Below are positions 25,415 to 38,200 of a stretch of 64,000 bases of DNA, piece by piece. Location: assembly GCF_021129215.1 (NCBI RefSeq), contig NZ_JAJOLP010000001.1, positions 1,054,001-1,118,000 on the forward strand, in the 5' to 3' direction. Below the pieces are notes generated by a model. That model ran no database searches and was not told the origin of the DNA. It saw only the letters and a program-made list of their open reading frames with translations. The DNA is from Agromyces sp. S2-1-8. GTDB lineage: Bacteria; Actinomycetota; Actinomycetes; Actinomycetales; Microbacteriaceae. Numbering within the stretch: position 1 is the first letter of the stretch; each line of letters begins with the position of its first letter. The position numbers were made by a program, and so were the translations under genes.

Positions 25415-26005
25415 TCAGATCGAACGACGTCGCACCGGAAAGCGCAGGTGCAGCACCCGGTCGCCCTGGATCACCGCATCCGGATCCTCCAACAGCTGCT
25501 GCGCGTCGACCGACCCGAAGTACCGCTTGCCTGATCCGAACACGACGGGTGCGACGTCCATTCGCACCTCGTCGACCAGGCCTGCGGCGAGCGCCTGGCC
25601 GCCGACGTCGCCGGCGGCGACCTCGACGATGCGGTCACCCGCGAGCCGCTGGGCCTCGGCGACGGCGGCCTCGACGCCGTCGACGAAGTGGAACGGCGCC
25701 TCGGCGTCCCAGCCCTCGGGCGCCGGCCGGTGGGTCACGACGACCACGTGTTCGATTCCACTCGGGGGCTGCCCGCCCCAGCCGTCGGTCAGGTCGAAGA
25801 CGCGGCGGCCGGCGACCGTCGTGCCGACCTGGTCCCAGTACGGCCGGGTGTAGTCGAAGGAGATCTGCGACACCTTCAGCACGCCGCTCTCGTCCAACGG
25901 GACGTCGCCGTTGGTCAACCAGTCGAACAGGGGACCCGGCTGGTCGTCGTCGTCCGCGATGAAGCCGTCGACCGAGACCGAGCCGTACATGACCACCTTG
26001 CCCAT
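25415..26005 (-). CDS. Dihydrofolate reductase-like (RibD C-terminal fold) protein
   Basis: 196 residues: MGKVVMYGSVSVDGFIADDDDQ opens the fold, TTVAGRRVFDLTDGWGG follows, and GGQALAAGLVDEVRMDVAPVVFGSGKRYF is the characteristic C-terminal block of the YyaP/RibD_C reductases. They bind NADPH, but the physiological substrate is generally unknown. The ATG at 26005 is preceded by GAGGAG, which decides it over the longer open frame. It is convergent with the gene at 24825 and divergent from erm. Confidence 0.88.
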   Translation of the reverse strand: MGKVVMYGSVSVDGFIADDDDQPGPLFDWLTNGDVPLDESGVLKVSQISFDYTRPYWDQVGTTVAGRRVFDLTDGWGGQPPSGIEHVVVVTHRPAPEGWDAEAPFHFVDGVEAAVAEAQRLAGDRIVEVAAGDVGGQALAAGLVDEVRMDVAPVVFGSGKRYFGSVDAQQLLEDPDAVIQGDRVLHLRFPVRRRSI

Positions 26006-26144
26006 TGGGCGCTCCTCTGCGACGCACCGTGACGAGGTCGTCGGGTTCACGGTAGTCCGCGCCGCCCGCTCCCCGCCAGCCCCGCGTCGTCGGCGCGCTC
26101 GGGCATTGGCCGTGGGGCGCGAGCCGCTGCTAGGCTGCTCGACC

Positions 26145-26192
26145 GTGTCCTGCATGTTCTCCACGATGGTGATTCGGCCCCGCACCGCCTGA
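26145..26192 (+). CDS. Putative erm leader peptide with Arg-Pro-Arg motif
   Basis: A 15-codon frame reads MSCMFSTMVIRPRTA from GTG 26145, or 12 codons from ATG 26154. A -10-like TAGGCT at 26131-26136 with TTGGCC 19 bp upstream places transcription start close to 26143, so translation could be leaderless. The Arg-Pro-Arg near the end matches the +X+ stalling motif at which macrolide-bound ribosomes arrest. It lies 111 bp upstream of erm. This is a candidate only; so short a frame can arise by chance. Confidence 0.4.
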   Translation: MSCMFSTMVIRPRTA

Positions 26193-26273
26193 GGCGGAGC
26201 GTCGACCGATTTCCGAGACCCTTCGCCTCAGCCAGCCAAGTGACCCTGGCCGGCGCACCTTCGTCGTGCCCGG
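26185..26273 (+). promoter_or_regulatory. Possible attenuator with mutually exclusive hairpins before erm
   Basis: CCGCC (26185-26189) pairs with GGCGG (26193-26197) across the leader stop codon. The overlapping stretch CTGAGGCG (26189-26196) can instead pair perfectly with CGCCTCAG (26224-26231). A third hairpin follows at about 26246-26273 (GGCCGG...CCCGGCC). Such alternatives are typical of erm translational or transcriptional attenuators. Pairing was judged by eye. Confidence 0.4.
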
Positions 26274-26303
26274 CCGCTCGGATCTCTCGCCAGCGGAGCT
26301 GCA

Positions 26304-27086
26304 GTGCACACCCCTCGATCGTCGTCTCATTCATCACGTCGTTCGTCGGGCGGGACACCGTCTCGTCCGTCGCGCCGTCCATCCGGCGACACCGCGCCGG
26401 TCGGCGGCCGGCACGAACTCGGCCAGAACTTCCTCGTCGACCGGCAGGTCGTCGGCCGGATCGTCGCGCTCGTCGCGGCGACTCACGGACCCATCGTCGA
26501 ACTCGGCGCCGGCGGCGGTGCGCTCACGCACCGGCTCGCAGCGCTCGATCGCCCGCTGACGGCGATCGAGATCGATCCCGCGCGGGCCGAGGCGCTGCGG
26601 GTGCGCCTCGGCCGCCGCGCCCGCATCGTCACCGCCGACGCCCTCGACTGGCGCTACCCCGCCGAGCCGCACGTCGTCGTCGGCAACATCCCATTCCACG
26701 TCACGACGGCGATGCTGCGGATGCTGCTCGCCCGGCATCGCTGGACCGAGGCCGTGCTGCTGACGCAGTGGGAGGCAGCCCGTCGCCGGTGCGGCGTCGG
26801 CGGTACGAGCCAGCTGACCGTGCAGTGGGCGCCGTGGTACGAGTTCGACCTCGACGGGCGAGTGCCGCGCGCGGCGTTCCGGCCGGCGCCCTCGGTCGAC
26901 GGCGGCCTGTTCACGATCCGCCGGCGCCGGCGGCCGCTCGTGCCGGTCGCCCGCCGGCGTGACTACCAGGCGTGGGTCGCCGACGTCTTCGGCGGCCGGA
27001 CCCGCGCGCTCGGACGCCGACGGCCGAGGGATCTGGGGCCGGAAGAGTGGGTCGGCATGTGGGCGGGGCCACGTGGTGGACGATGA
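26304..27086 (+). CDS. erm: Erm-type 23S rRNA (adenine-N6) methyltransferase
   Basis: 260 residues. The KsgA/Erm fold shows motif X GRHELGQNFLVD (about 36-47), SAM loop ELGAGGGALTHRL, EIDPARAEAL, TADALDW, the catalytic NIPFHVTTAML (motif IV), and FRPAPSVDGGLF. NIPF with the GRHELGQNF opening marks the Erm branch (A2058 methylation, macrolide-lincosamide-streptogramin resistance) rather than KsgA. GTG 26304 has GGAG five bases upstream. The first 35 residues are Ser/Arg-rich and poorly conserved. GC content matches the surroundings, so no recent transfer is obvious. Confidence 0.88.
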   Translation: MHTPRSSSHSSRRSSGGTPSRPSRRPSGDTAPVGGRHELGQNFLVDRQVVGRIVALVAATHGPIVELGAGGGALTHRLAALDRPLTAIEIDPARAEALRVRLGRRARIVTADALDWRYPAEPHVVVGNIPFHVTTAMLRMLLARHRWTEAVLLTQWEAARRRCGVGGTSQLTVQWAPWYEFDLDGRVPRAAFRPAPSVDGGLFTIRRRRRPLVPVARRRDYQAWVADVFGGRTRALGRRRPRDLGPEEWVGMWAGPRGGR

Positions 27087-27104
27087 GCCGCCGAGGTCGG
27101 GGTG

Positions 27105-27473
27105 CTAGGCCCTGGGGGCGTCGGATGGACGATCGGGATCCCCGGCCGCGCCGGAGGCATCCTCATCGTTCGCCGTGGGGCTGCTGCCGGTGCCGGTGCC
27201 GGTGCCGGGGTCGCCCGAGTCGCCGCGCTCGCCGCCCTGCTGGCTCTGCTCCTGGATCGTGCGCATCATCGAGTCGCGCAGGCCCTCCTGGCCGGTGTGC
27301 AGCTCCTGGTACTTCTCGCCGGCGCCTGCGAACGGGCCGAAGGCCTCGCGCATCCGCTGCCCGCGCGGCGCCTTCACGGCGCGCATGATCACGCCGACGA
27401 GGATGATGACCGCGAAGAGCGCGATCGCGCCGCCTGCCACGATGCCCATGAAGGCGAGGTCACTGCCCTGCAT
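27105..27473 (-). CDS. Single-helix membrane protein with disordered tail
   Basis: 122 residues: one hydrophobic segment (about 7-31), a charged helical stretch KAPRGQRMREAFGPFAGAGEKYQELHTGQEGL, and a Gly/Ser/Asp-rich tail of about 45 residues. It overlaps the Nudix gene upstream by 14 nt on the same strand, so it is probably the last gene of a purL-Nudix transcript. Function unknown. Confidence 0.65.
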   Translation of the reverse strand: MQGSDLAFMGIVAGGAIALFAVIILVGVIMRAVKAPRGQRMREAFGPFAGAGEKYQELHTGQEGLRDSMMRTIQEQSQQGGERGDSGDPGTGTGTGSSPTANDEDASGAAGDPDRPSDAPRA

Positions 27474-27978
27474 TCGAGGCCTCCGTGAAGCCGAAGAGGC
27501 TGACCGGCGCGAGCCGTCCGTCGCGCAGCGCCTCGAGCACCTGGCGCTCGTGCGGCACGACGGGCTCGGGCAGCGCGTCGAGCGCGAACCACTCGAGGGC
27601 GGCGGCCTTCTGCGCCTCGATGATGCGGGCCTCGCCCGACCACTCGCGCACCTGGAAGAACACGTCGAAGCGCTGCTCGATCGGTCGCCCGGAGCCGTCG
27701 GTGCGGTGCATGAGCGTCAGCAGTTCGAGCGCGTCGGGCGCGACCTCGACGCCGAGCTCCTCGAGCGCCTCGCGGGCGGCGCCCGCGGGCAGCGACTCGC
27801 CCGCCTCGACGTGGCCGGCCGCGCCGAACGCCCAGTGCTCGTCGTAGTAGCCCGTGCCGCGGCGCAGCTGCAGCAGCACCTCGTCGCCGCGGCGGAGCAG
27901 CACGTACGCGGCGGGCACGACCGTGAACCTGCCGTGGGTCGACGCGTACGCGTCGGTGTAGTGCTCGGTCTCGGTCAT
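27460..27978 (-). CDS. Nudix hydrolase
   Basis: 172 residues with a complete Nudix box at 55-77, GHVEAGESLPAGAAREALEELGV, matching Gx5Ex7REUxEExGU; the glutamates bind the catalytic metal. Family members hydrolyse nucleoside diphosphates linked to another moiety. QRFDVFFQVREWSGEARI is typical of the MutT-like ADP-ribose or NTP group, but the substrate cannot be fixed. It lies between purL upstream and the small membrane gene downstream. Confidence 0.92.
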   Translation of the reverse strand: MTETEHYTDAYASTHGRFTVVPAAYVLLRRGDEVLLQLRRGTGYYDEHWAFGAAGHVEAGESLPAGAAREALEELGVEVAPDALELLTLMHRTDGSGRPIEQRFDVFFQVREWSGEARIIEAQKAAALEWFALDALPEPVVPHERQVLEALRDGRLAPVSLFGFTEASNAGQ

Positions 27979-28013
27979 GGGGTCTCGATTCGCATCGCCG
28001 CTCGACGACCGGC

Positions 28014-30347
<2,334 letters not shown>

Positions 30348-30525
30348 GAGTGGCGAGCTCCAGAGAACGGCGGCGTGGCGGATGCCGCGGGGCGGATGCC
30401 TGACCCCAGCAGTCTACCGGCCGTGCTCAGGTGAGCAGGCCGCTCGCGGGCGGGGGTTCGGACCGTGCGACGTGGCGCGCCCGGGTGGCGCTACGCGCTG
30501 CGCCCGGCTGGACCGGGGGAGCGTT

Positions 30526-31830
30526 TCAGGCGGCGTCGGCGAGCGGTTCGGGCCCGATGCGACCCCGCCCCGGGTCGGGTGGCCGGTTCGCGGGATGCCC
30601 CGGGCCGACATCGCCGGGTCGCGGTCGCTGCTCGGGGTCGAGGTGCACGGGCGGCACGAACCAGGTGCGGTGATCGCGGATGACGACGAGCCATCCGTCG
30701 TCGTGCACGCGGTGGTGGTGGAACGCGCACAGCATGACGCCGTTGTCGAGGTCGGTCGGGCCGGCGTCGCGCTTCCACCAGGCGATGTGGTGGGCGTCGG
30801 CGTGCGATGGCGGGCGGGTGCAGCCGGGCCAGGCGCAGCCGCCGTCGCGCTCGACGAGGGCGATCTTCTGCGCGGCCGAGAACAGGCGGGCGGATCGGCC
30901 GAACTCGAGCACCTGGTGGCCGTCGCCGATGAGCATCGGGGCGATGCCGGCCGATGCGGCGAGTTCGTGCAGCGTCGCGATCGACACCGGCTGGTCGATG
31001 CCGTCGATCGTCGCGAACCCGTGGCCGGCGGCGAGGTCGGTCGCGTTCACCCGGGCGACGATCGTGACCGCTCGCAGCGCGGGCGGTGCCGACGTCGCGG
31101 TGAGCGAGAGCCGCGCGATGTCGGCGAGGGCGTCGGCGTTCAGCTGCTGGATCGTGCGCTCTTCGGCCGTGATCGGGTCGACGCCCTCGCCGCCGCCGCA
31201 CTCGTCTGCGGCGGCGCCGAACGGACGCTTCGCGTCGCGCGCTCGCCGCAGTTCGGCCTTCACGAGGGTCTCGATCGCGAGCTTGATCGGGGCGCCGGTG
31301 GCGGGGTCGAACGCACCCTTGAGGTTGATCATGCCCGCGGCGTCCTCCCAGACGGAGAGGCCTCGACGGGCTCGCAACTCGTCTTCTCGGGGCTTCACGC
31401 CGTCGGGGTCGAGGTGCGCCTCGAGCTGCTTGACCAGCCGCGCGAGGCCGTCGACGCCGACCGCGGGGGCCCGATCGACGAGGAATCGCTCGGCGTCGTC
31501 GAGCTCGGCCCGGTCGGCGCGCGGACCGACCCCGTCGAGGAACCGGCGGATCACCTCGGCCGCGGCCACCGCGAGCACGCCGGCGTGGAGCGCGGCGGCC
31601 ACGTGCGGGTGCCGAGGCGGCAGTGCCTCACCCGTGAACGACGCACGCTCACCGGTCGCCCGGCCGACCGCGACGAGGCGTGTGGCATCGGCGTATCGGC
31701 CGCCGGTCGCCTGGGCGATCAGCCGCGACCCACTCGATGAGACGGCCGGGTGCGGGGTGCTGCGCCGGGGTGGCAGGGTCGAGACCGACCTGCCAGAGTG
31801 AGGGCACGAAACGCGGCAGAGGAGGCGCAA
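30526..31830 (-). pseudogene. DUF222/HNH endonuclease-like gene, N-terminally truncated
   Basis: The C-terminal part is intact: DUF222 segments (RLIAQATGGRYADATRLVAVGRA, HLDPDGVKPREDELRARRGLSVWEDAAGM) and a complete HNH motif CAWPGCTRPPSHADAHHIAWW with DNGVMLCAFHHHRVH. Full-length relatives carry roughly 100 more residues before the RLIA segment. Here only about 30 unrelated, Pro/Ser-rich codons precede it, and the only start is a TTG at 31830 that overlaps the divergent ATG. Family-like sequence begins near 31740. A remnant is therefore more likely than a working gene, although an HNH nuclease domain could still be expressed. Confidence 0.6.
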
Positions 31831-32141
31831 TGGGCGACGGCGACGATCGGATGCCTCGGGCGACGATGTGGTGGGGCATCGCCCTGCTGTTCGGCGGAGG
31901 AGCGCTCATCGTGCTCGCCCCCACGATCGTGAACGTGCTCGTGACGCCGAACACCGAGTCGTTCGCGGCGGTCTACGAGCTCATCGTCACGATCGTCTCG
32001 GTCCTCCAGGCGACGATCCCCCCGCTCGGCGCCTCGCTCATCGCGGCCGCACTCGTCATGCGCCACCTCGACCGACGGCTCGGCCGAGGCACGCGCGACG
32101 AGCGCCCGAAGCGCTGGTACTTCCCTCCCTCGGCGGAGTGA
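31830..32141 (+). CDS. Two-helix membrane protein
   Basis: 103 residues with two hydrophobic segments (about 14-35 and 45-76) and a basic tail RHLDRRLGRGTRDERPKRW. ATG 31830 has GGAGG six bases upstream. It is convergent with the giant SpvB/Rhs gene, 61 bp from its stop. I do not propose it as an immunity protein because of that orientation. Function unknown. Confidence 0.7.
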   Translation: MGDGDDRMPRATMWWGIALLFGGGALIVLAPTIVNVLVTPNTESFAAVYELIVTIVSVLQATIPPLGASLIAAALVMRHLDRRLGRGTRDERPKRWYFPPSAE

Positions 32142-32151
32142 CGATCCGCGC

Positions 32152-32186
32152 GGCGCCGGCCGGAGGCATCCCACCCGGCCGACGCC
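32152..32186. terminator. Convergent terminator next to giant gene
   Basis: GGCGCCGGCCGG (32152-32163) pairs with CCGGCCGACGCC (32175-32186) with one mismatch. The loop contains AGGCATCCCAC, again the recurrent word. It separates the small membrane gene from the giant minus-strand gene. Confidence 0.65.
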
Positions 32187-32202
32187 TCGCCGCGGCCCGT
32201 GC

Positions 32203-35200
32203 TCAGCTGCCCGTCGTCTTCGGCGGTGTCGGCAGCGGCTTCTTCGCCTGACCGCTCGACTTCGCCTTCGTCGGCGTCGCAGGCAGCGGCTTCGTCGTCG
32301 GCGCGACCGTCGCCTGGGCGCCGCCGCCGGCGCCGCCGGCGGTCGCCGTCGACGTCGACGGCTGGCTGCTGTTCACCGACGGCGTGCCGCCCGCCGTCGC
32401 GTTGCCGGCTCCGCCGCCCGGCGCGTTCGCCGTCGCCGCGGTCTTGTCGCCGCCGAACTTCGCCCGCTTGCCGTACGGGGCGCCGAGCTTCACGGTGCCC
32501 TCGTCGAGGTCGATGTCGATCAGCGGGTTCGGCTCGGCGATCTCGGCCGTGTCCTGCCACTTCTTCGCGGCATCCCGGTCCATGCCCACGCCGAGCCGCA
32601 CGAACGCCTTCGGCAGATGGTTCGCCTTGCCGGCGTCCATCGCCTGACCGACCGCCCCGAGCGCTGCGAAGCCCGACATCTTGCCCGCGGCGTCGCTCTT
32701 GTCCCACGCCGCCCTGACGACGTCGTTGGCCTTCGCGATCGTGAAGAGCGCGCCGCTCGGGTCGTTGTACCTGATGGCGTTCGAGCCCGCGTACGCGTAC
32801 GAGGCCTGCAGCTCAGGAGAGCCGATGAGGCTGAACGGGTCGCTGAGCGCCGGATCGACGGTCAGGAACAGCTCGCGCCGCGCGTCGTACCAGCGCTCGC
32901 CGAAGTCCATCAGGCTGCGCCGCTCGTCGGTGTACGCGCCCGCGTACTGGTACGGCGTGCGGTACACCGTCGAGTGCTCGTCGATCCACACCTCGCCGGT
33001 CGGGAAGTACTCCTGGTGCTGGAACGTCTGGCCCGTCGCGTCGGTGACGACGTTGGTGCTGCCCTGCAGGTCCTTGTGCAGGAAGTAGCGCTGACCCTCG
33101 GCGGCGTACGGATCGTCGCCCGGGTCGCGCTGCTGCGCGATCAGCTCGTCGTCGACCCAGACCTGCTTCGTGAGCTCGTTGCCGTTGCGCACCGTGACCC
33201 ACGGGTTGATGAACGCCGTCTCGCCGTTCGGACCGCGCTCGATGACCCTGCGGCCCTCGTCGTCGTAGGCGTACTCGGTCGTCTCGCCGTACTCGTCGAC
33301 GAGCACCATGTGGCCGGCCCAGTCCCAGCTGATCTCCCGTGCGATCTTCGCCTTCTTGCCGGTGCCGTTGACGATCTGCGTGAGCTCGCCGTCGGCGTCG
33401 TAGTGGAACGTGTCCTGCCCCTGCGTGCTCACCTGGTGCGGGCCGTCGGCCGCGAACGTGCGGTTGAACGAGTACGAGGTGCCGGACTGCACCTTGCTGC
33501 CGAGCTTGTCGACCTGCGCCTTCTTCACGACGTTGCCGGCGTCGTCGAAGTCGAGGTCGAACGTGTAGCTGCGGGTGTTCTTCCACACCTTCGCCGAACC
33601 CGAGGCGTCGACGAGCCGGTCGTACGGGTCGTAGCCGTACGTCATCGACACGGGGCTGCCGAACAGGTTCGTCACGGTCGACGGCACGTCGTTCGAGTAC
33701 TTCGTCGGGTTGCCCACCTTGTCGTACTGGTACGTCTGGTCCTGCACCTCGGCGTAGTGCGCCGGGTTGCCCTTGAGCGGCCGGTCCGCCGAGACGGTGC
33801 GCACGTTGTCCATCCACCTCGTCAGCTCGTCGTAGCTCCAGGTCGTCGTCGCGCCGTTGCCGTAGTCGATCGCGGCGGGCACGAGGAACTCGTCGTAGCG
33901 CCGGTCGTTCACGTAGTCGTAGTGCCACGTGGTCGGCTCGTCGGTGTACGTCGGGTTGCCGTCGGCGTCGAGCACGGGGTTGCCGTCGGCGTCGAGCACG
34001 GGCACCTTCACGAGCCCGGGTTCGTCGCCCACGACCGACCTGGTGAGCCCGCCCGCGTCGTAGTCGTAGGTCAGCACCTCCCCGTCGGGATAGGTCATCG
34101 TCTCGACGCGGCTGAGCCCGTCGTACTCCCACTCGGTGGTCCACTGGAACCGCGGGTCGCCGGGCACCCAGTTGTGCAGCTTGATCTCGCTGAGCTGGCT
34201 CGTCGTGTTGCCGAGCGGGTCGTAGCCCAGCGTGACCACGCGAGCGGCGTCGTCGATCTGCACGATCCGGCCGGCGCCGTTGTCGGGCGCGCCCGCCTCG
34301 CCGTACGTGTACGTCACGTCGGGGGTGTCCTCGGGATAGTCGATCTTCACGAGGTTCTGCAGCTCGTAGTGGTAGGTCGTCTCGACGTCCTCCTCGCGGA
34401 GCGTTCCCGAGACCTCCTTGATGACCTTGCCCTCGGCGTCGTACCACGTCTCCACGAGGCCGCCGTCGGGGGTGTCGGTGCTGGTCTTGTTGCCGACCCC
34501 GTCGTAGGTGTGGGTGGTCTCGTTGCCGGCGACGTCGACGACCCGCAGCAGCTGGCCGAGGGGGTCGTACCCGTAGCGCGCGGTCTTCGGGGCCAGCAGG
34601 TCGGTCGGGTCGGGGGTCGCCGGGTTCAGCGGCTGGTCGTCCATCTGCAGCTCGTTGCCGCGGATGTCGGTGAACGTCGTCGTCACCCGGCCGCGCGGGT
34701 CGGTGCTGACGGCTCGCATCACGGATGCCTCGTGACCGGCGACCTCGGCGTCGCCGAAGCCGTACGTCGTCGTCGTGGTCCGCGCCCCCGGCTCGGTCTG
34801 CAGCGTCTCCTGATCGAGCAGGTTGACCTCGCGGACCGTCTTCGTCGCGACATCCGAGGTCGCCGTCTCGTAGGTCGTCTGCGCGACCGTGTCGAACGTC
34901 GGCCGGTAGGTCTCGACCTCGTGGCCGAAGACGTCGTAGACGACGGCGCCGCTGACGACGCGCCCGTCGGCCGGGACGCCCTGTGCGTCGACGACCCGCG
35001 CATCGCGCTTCTGCTGCGTGATGCGGCCGGTGCCGTCGGCGAACTGGACCGTCTCGATCGGGTCGTCGTTGAACCGGTCGGCGTGCCGCGCGATCGCGTA
35101 GCCGTATGCGGGTGCGTTCGGGTGGTACTCGAACGTCACGGCGTCGGCCTGCAGCGGGTTGCTGATCGAGGCGGGCCGACCGAGGCCGTCGTAGGTGTAC

Positions 35201-38200
35201 GACGTCGTGTTGCCGTTCGCGTCGGTGCGACTCGCGACCGCCCCCGACGCCCAGTCGAAGGTCGCGGTCGAGGTCATGCCGGTGCGCAGCGGCACCGGAT
35301 CGGTGTCGGCCTCGTAGTCGAGGAAGACGTCGACCTCGTCCTGGCTGTCGAAGTCGTACTCCGTCACCTCCGCGATGTTCGCGTGGCCCACGTTCGTGTC
35401 GTAGACGTACTCGACCGCGTAGCGCACGCCGCCCTCGCCCTCGGGATAGACGATGCGGTTGTAGCTGCCCCACGAGTCGTACTGCAGCTCGGTGACGGCG
35501 GTCTCGGTGTCGCTGATGCGCTCCTCGAGGTGGGTCACCGACTGGTTGTCGCAGACCGCGTCGCGCCCGTCGCGCTGCCGCATCACGTTGCCGTCCGAGT
35601 CGAAGACGGTGATGACCGCCGGCACGCTCACCCACGTGGGGCACACGTCGGGCGAGAAGATCGGCGAGGCCTGCTCGTCGCTCGGCATCGGGTAGTACGG
35701 GGTGTCGCCGAAGCAGCCGAGGCCGGCCGAGTAGTCGCCCCCGTCGTCGAGTTCGACCTCGGAGGACGAGATGCGGCAGTCGGCGTAGTCGGTGACGGTC
35801 AGCACGTCGTCGGCATCGGTCTCGAGCTCGCCCTCGTCGAACTGCTCGAGCACGTTGCCGAGGCCGTCGTAGGTGAAGCTCACGCTCGTCTCGTTGCCGA
35901 CCGTCGTGCCGTCGGCGGCGAAGTAGCGCTCCTCGCTGTCGACGACGAGCGGCGCGTACGACCACGTGAGCGACTCGGTTCCGGTCAGGGTCGGGATGGC
36001 CGTGTCGATGTCGACGAGGTCGGCCTCGGCGAGCGGGTCGAAGCCGTCGGCGACGCCCTGCACGTCGCGGATGCCCCAGTCGAGCGTCGCGGCGCGCAGC
36101 TTCTTGCCGCTCTGCGCGTCGCTCACGACCATCGAGGTCTGCAGCCCGGTGACGAACACGTCGTCGTTGAGGTACTCCGTCTCGGTGGTGCGCTTGGCGA
36201 CGCCCTGCTCGTCGAGCTCCTGCTCGGTGACCTTGCCGAATCCGAGCGGCTGGCGGAACAGCCGGTCGAAGCGCAGGTCGTCGTACGCGAACGTCGACAC
36301 CGAGACATCCGCACCGTCGCCGGGCCGGCCGTCGTCGACCGCGACGCGGCTGAGCGCCCACGTCGAGCCGGGGTGCGCGACCGTGTTGCCGTACCGCTCG
36401 TAGTCGAGGCTGACCGTGCCGCCGAGCGGGTTCGTGTACGACGAGAGCAGGTTGGTGCGCCCGGTCGTGTTGCGCTGCACGGCCACCTGGTGGTCGTCGG
36501 TCGACGCGAGCGAGTCGACGAAGCCGTCGCCGTCGATGTCCTCGAGCGTGACCTCGGAGAAGCTCACCGAGTTCTGGTACGAGGCGCCGGGGTTGATGAC
36601 GAGGTAGCACGCGACGAGGCACAGCGGGCCGGCGTACACGGTGAAGTCGACGCCGCCGCCCATGCCCTGCGAACGGTCGTACGACACCTGCGGCGACGCG
36701 CCGAGGTCGGCGACGCCGACACCGGCGGCGCGGGCGAAGTCGCCGAAGTCGACCGCGGGCGCGAGGCCCGACCCCGTGCCGAACTCGACCGTCGGCTGCT
36801 CACCGGCGGACGGCTTGTGCAGGCGGTCGGGGATGCCGTCGCCGTTCACGTCGAGCCACGCGAAGCGGGCCATGTCGTAGTTCCAGTTGAACGAGACGCC
36901 GCCCGAGAACTCGCCCCACGGCGTCGCGAAACCGGCGGACGCGTGGGCGCCGATCGACTCCTGGGTGTTGAAGCCCCCGGTCGCGAGCGGCAGCACCGCG
37001 TCGGCGAACGAGTAGCCGAGGTTGTAGCGCACGAACACGCCGCTCGGGTTCGTGTAGACGACGTCGGGCAGGCCGTCGCCGTTGACGTCGGCGAGCTCCT
37101 GCGACATCTGCGCCGTGTCGCCGCCGCCGGTCGGGATGTCGGAGAGCGCATCGGGCGGGCCGTAGTCGGCCGAGAGCGGGCCGCCGGAGGGGCCCGACTC
37201 GTTCGGGTTCGTGAACGACACGTCGAACCCGCCGCCGACGCTCACGCCGAAGCCTGCGCCGAGGCCCGGATCGCTGTCGGAGGCCTTGCTGCCCTTCGAC
37301 GCCGCATTGCCCTGCGTCGTGTTCGTCTTGCCCTTGTTGTTGGCCGAGATGTCGACGAGGCCCGCGTCGAGGCCGCCCGATGCGTTCACCGTGAAGTCCT
37401 GGTTGACGAGCCCCTTCCTCGGGGTGGGATCCGCGACGGTCTTCTGGAAGATGCCGCGCTGGCTCGTGTACTGCACGTTGCCGGGCGTGATGACGTCGGG
37501 GTAGCCGTCGCCGTTGAGGTCCTCGTAGTCGACGAGGCTCCAGCTCGGGCCGATGCCGACCGACCCGCCGAGCGGGCCGAAGCCGAAGCCGAGCGAGAGG
37601 CTCGGACCGGTGACCGAGATGCGCGTCACACCGCTCTTCGAGGCCCCGTCGTCGACGCCCAGCGAGACCGTGTCGCTCGACAGGCGCGAGGAGCGCATGC
37701 GCTCGGCCGACGCGGCGAGGTTGTCGCGGGTGCCGCGCCACTGCGGGGCGTCGAGCGGCGATGCCCCCTCACCGAGCGAGTCGGGATCGAGCAGCGGCAG
37801 GTACGCGTAGGCGGGGTCGATGTCGGGCTCCGCCTCGCACTCGGTCACCGGGCCCGTGCACAGGTCGTCGAAGCCGTCGGCGGGCTCCGCGGACTGCGCG
37901 GCGGCCTCGTCGATCACGAACGCGTCCTCGTCGACGGGTTGGGTCGCCTTGCCGGCGCTCGCCGTGTAGCCGGCGACGCCCCACCCGCGGTAGGCGAGGG
38001 GGAAGATGCCCTGCCGGCCGGTCCACGTCATCACGACGGGCGGTGTCACCTCCTCGGGGACGGCCTCGTCGGTGCGCAGCGTCACCGCGAACCCGTCGGC
38101 CGACAGCGCGTCGGCGAGCGCGGGCTCGCGCACGCTGACCTCGAACCAGTACTCCTCGCCGTCGACGAGCCCGAACGACTGGTCGGGCGGCGTCGCCGTC

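Noticed and set aside
26006..26144. Further coding sequence upstream of erm on either strand
   Set aside because: Frames here are continuations of open frames from neighbouring genes, lack ribosome sites and have no protein-like composition.
31830..32141. Immunity protein for the giant SpvB/Rhs protein
   Set aside because: It is convergent rather than directly downstream in the same direction, has its own ribosome site, and is separated by a terminator. Nothing in the sequence links the two.
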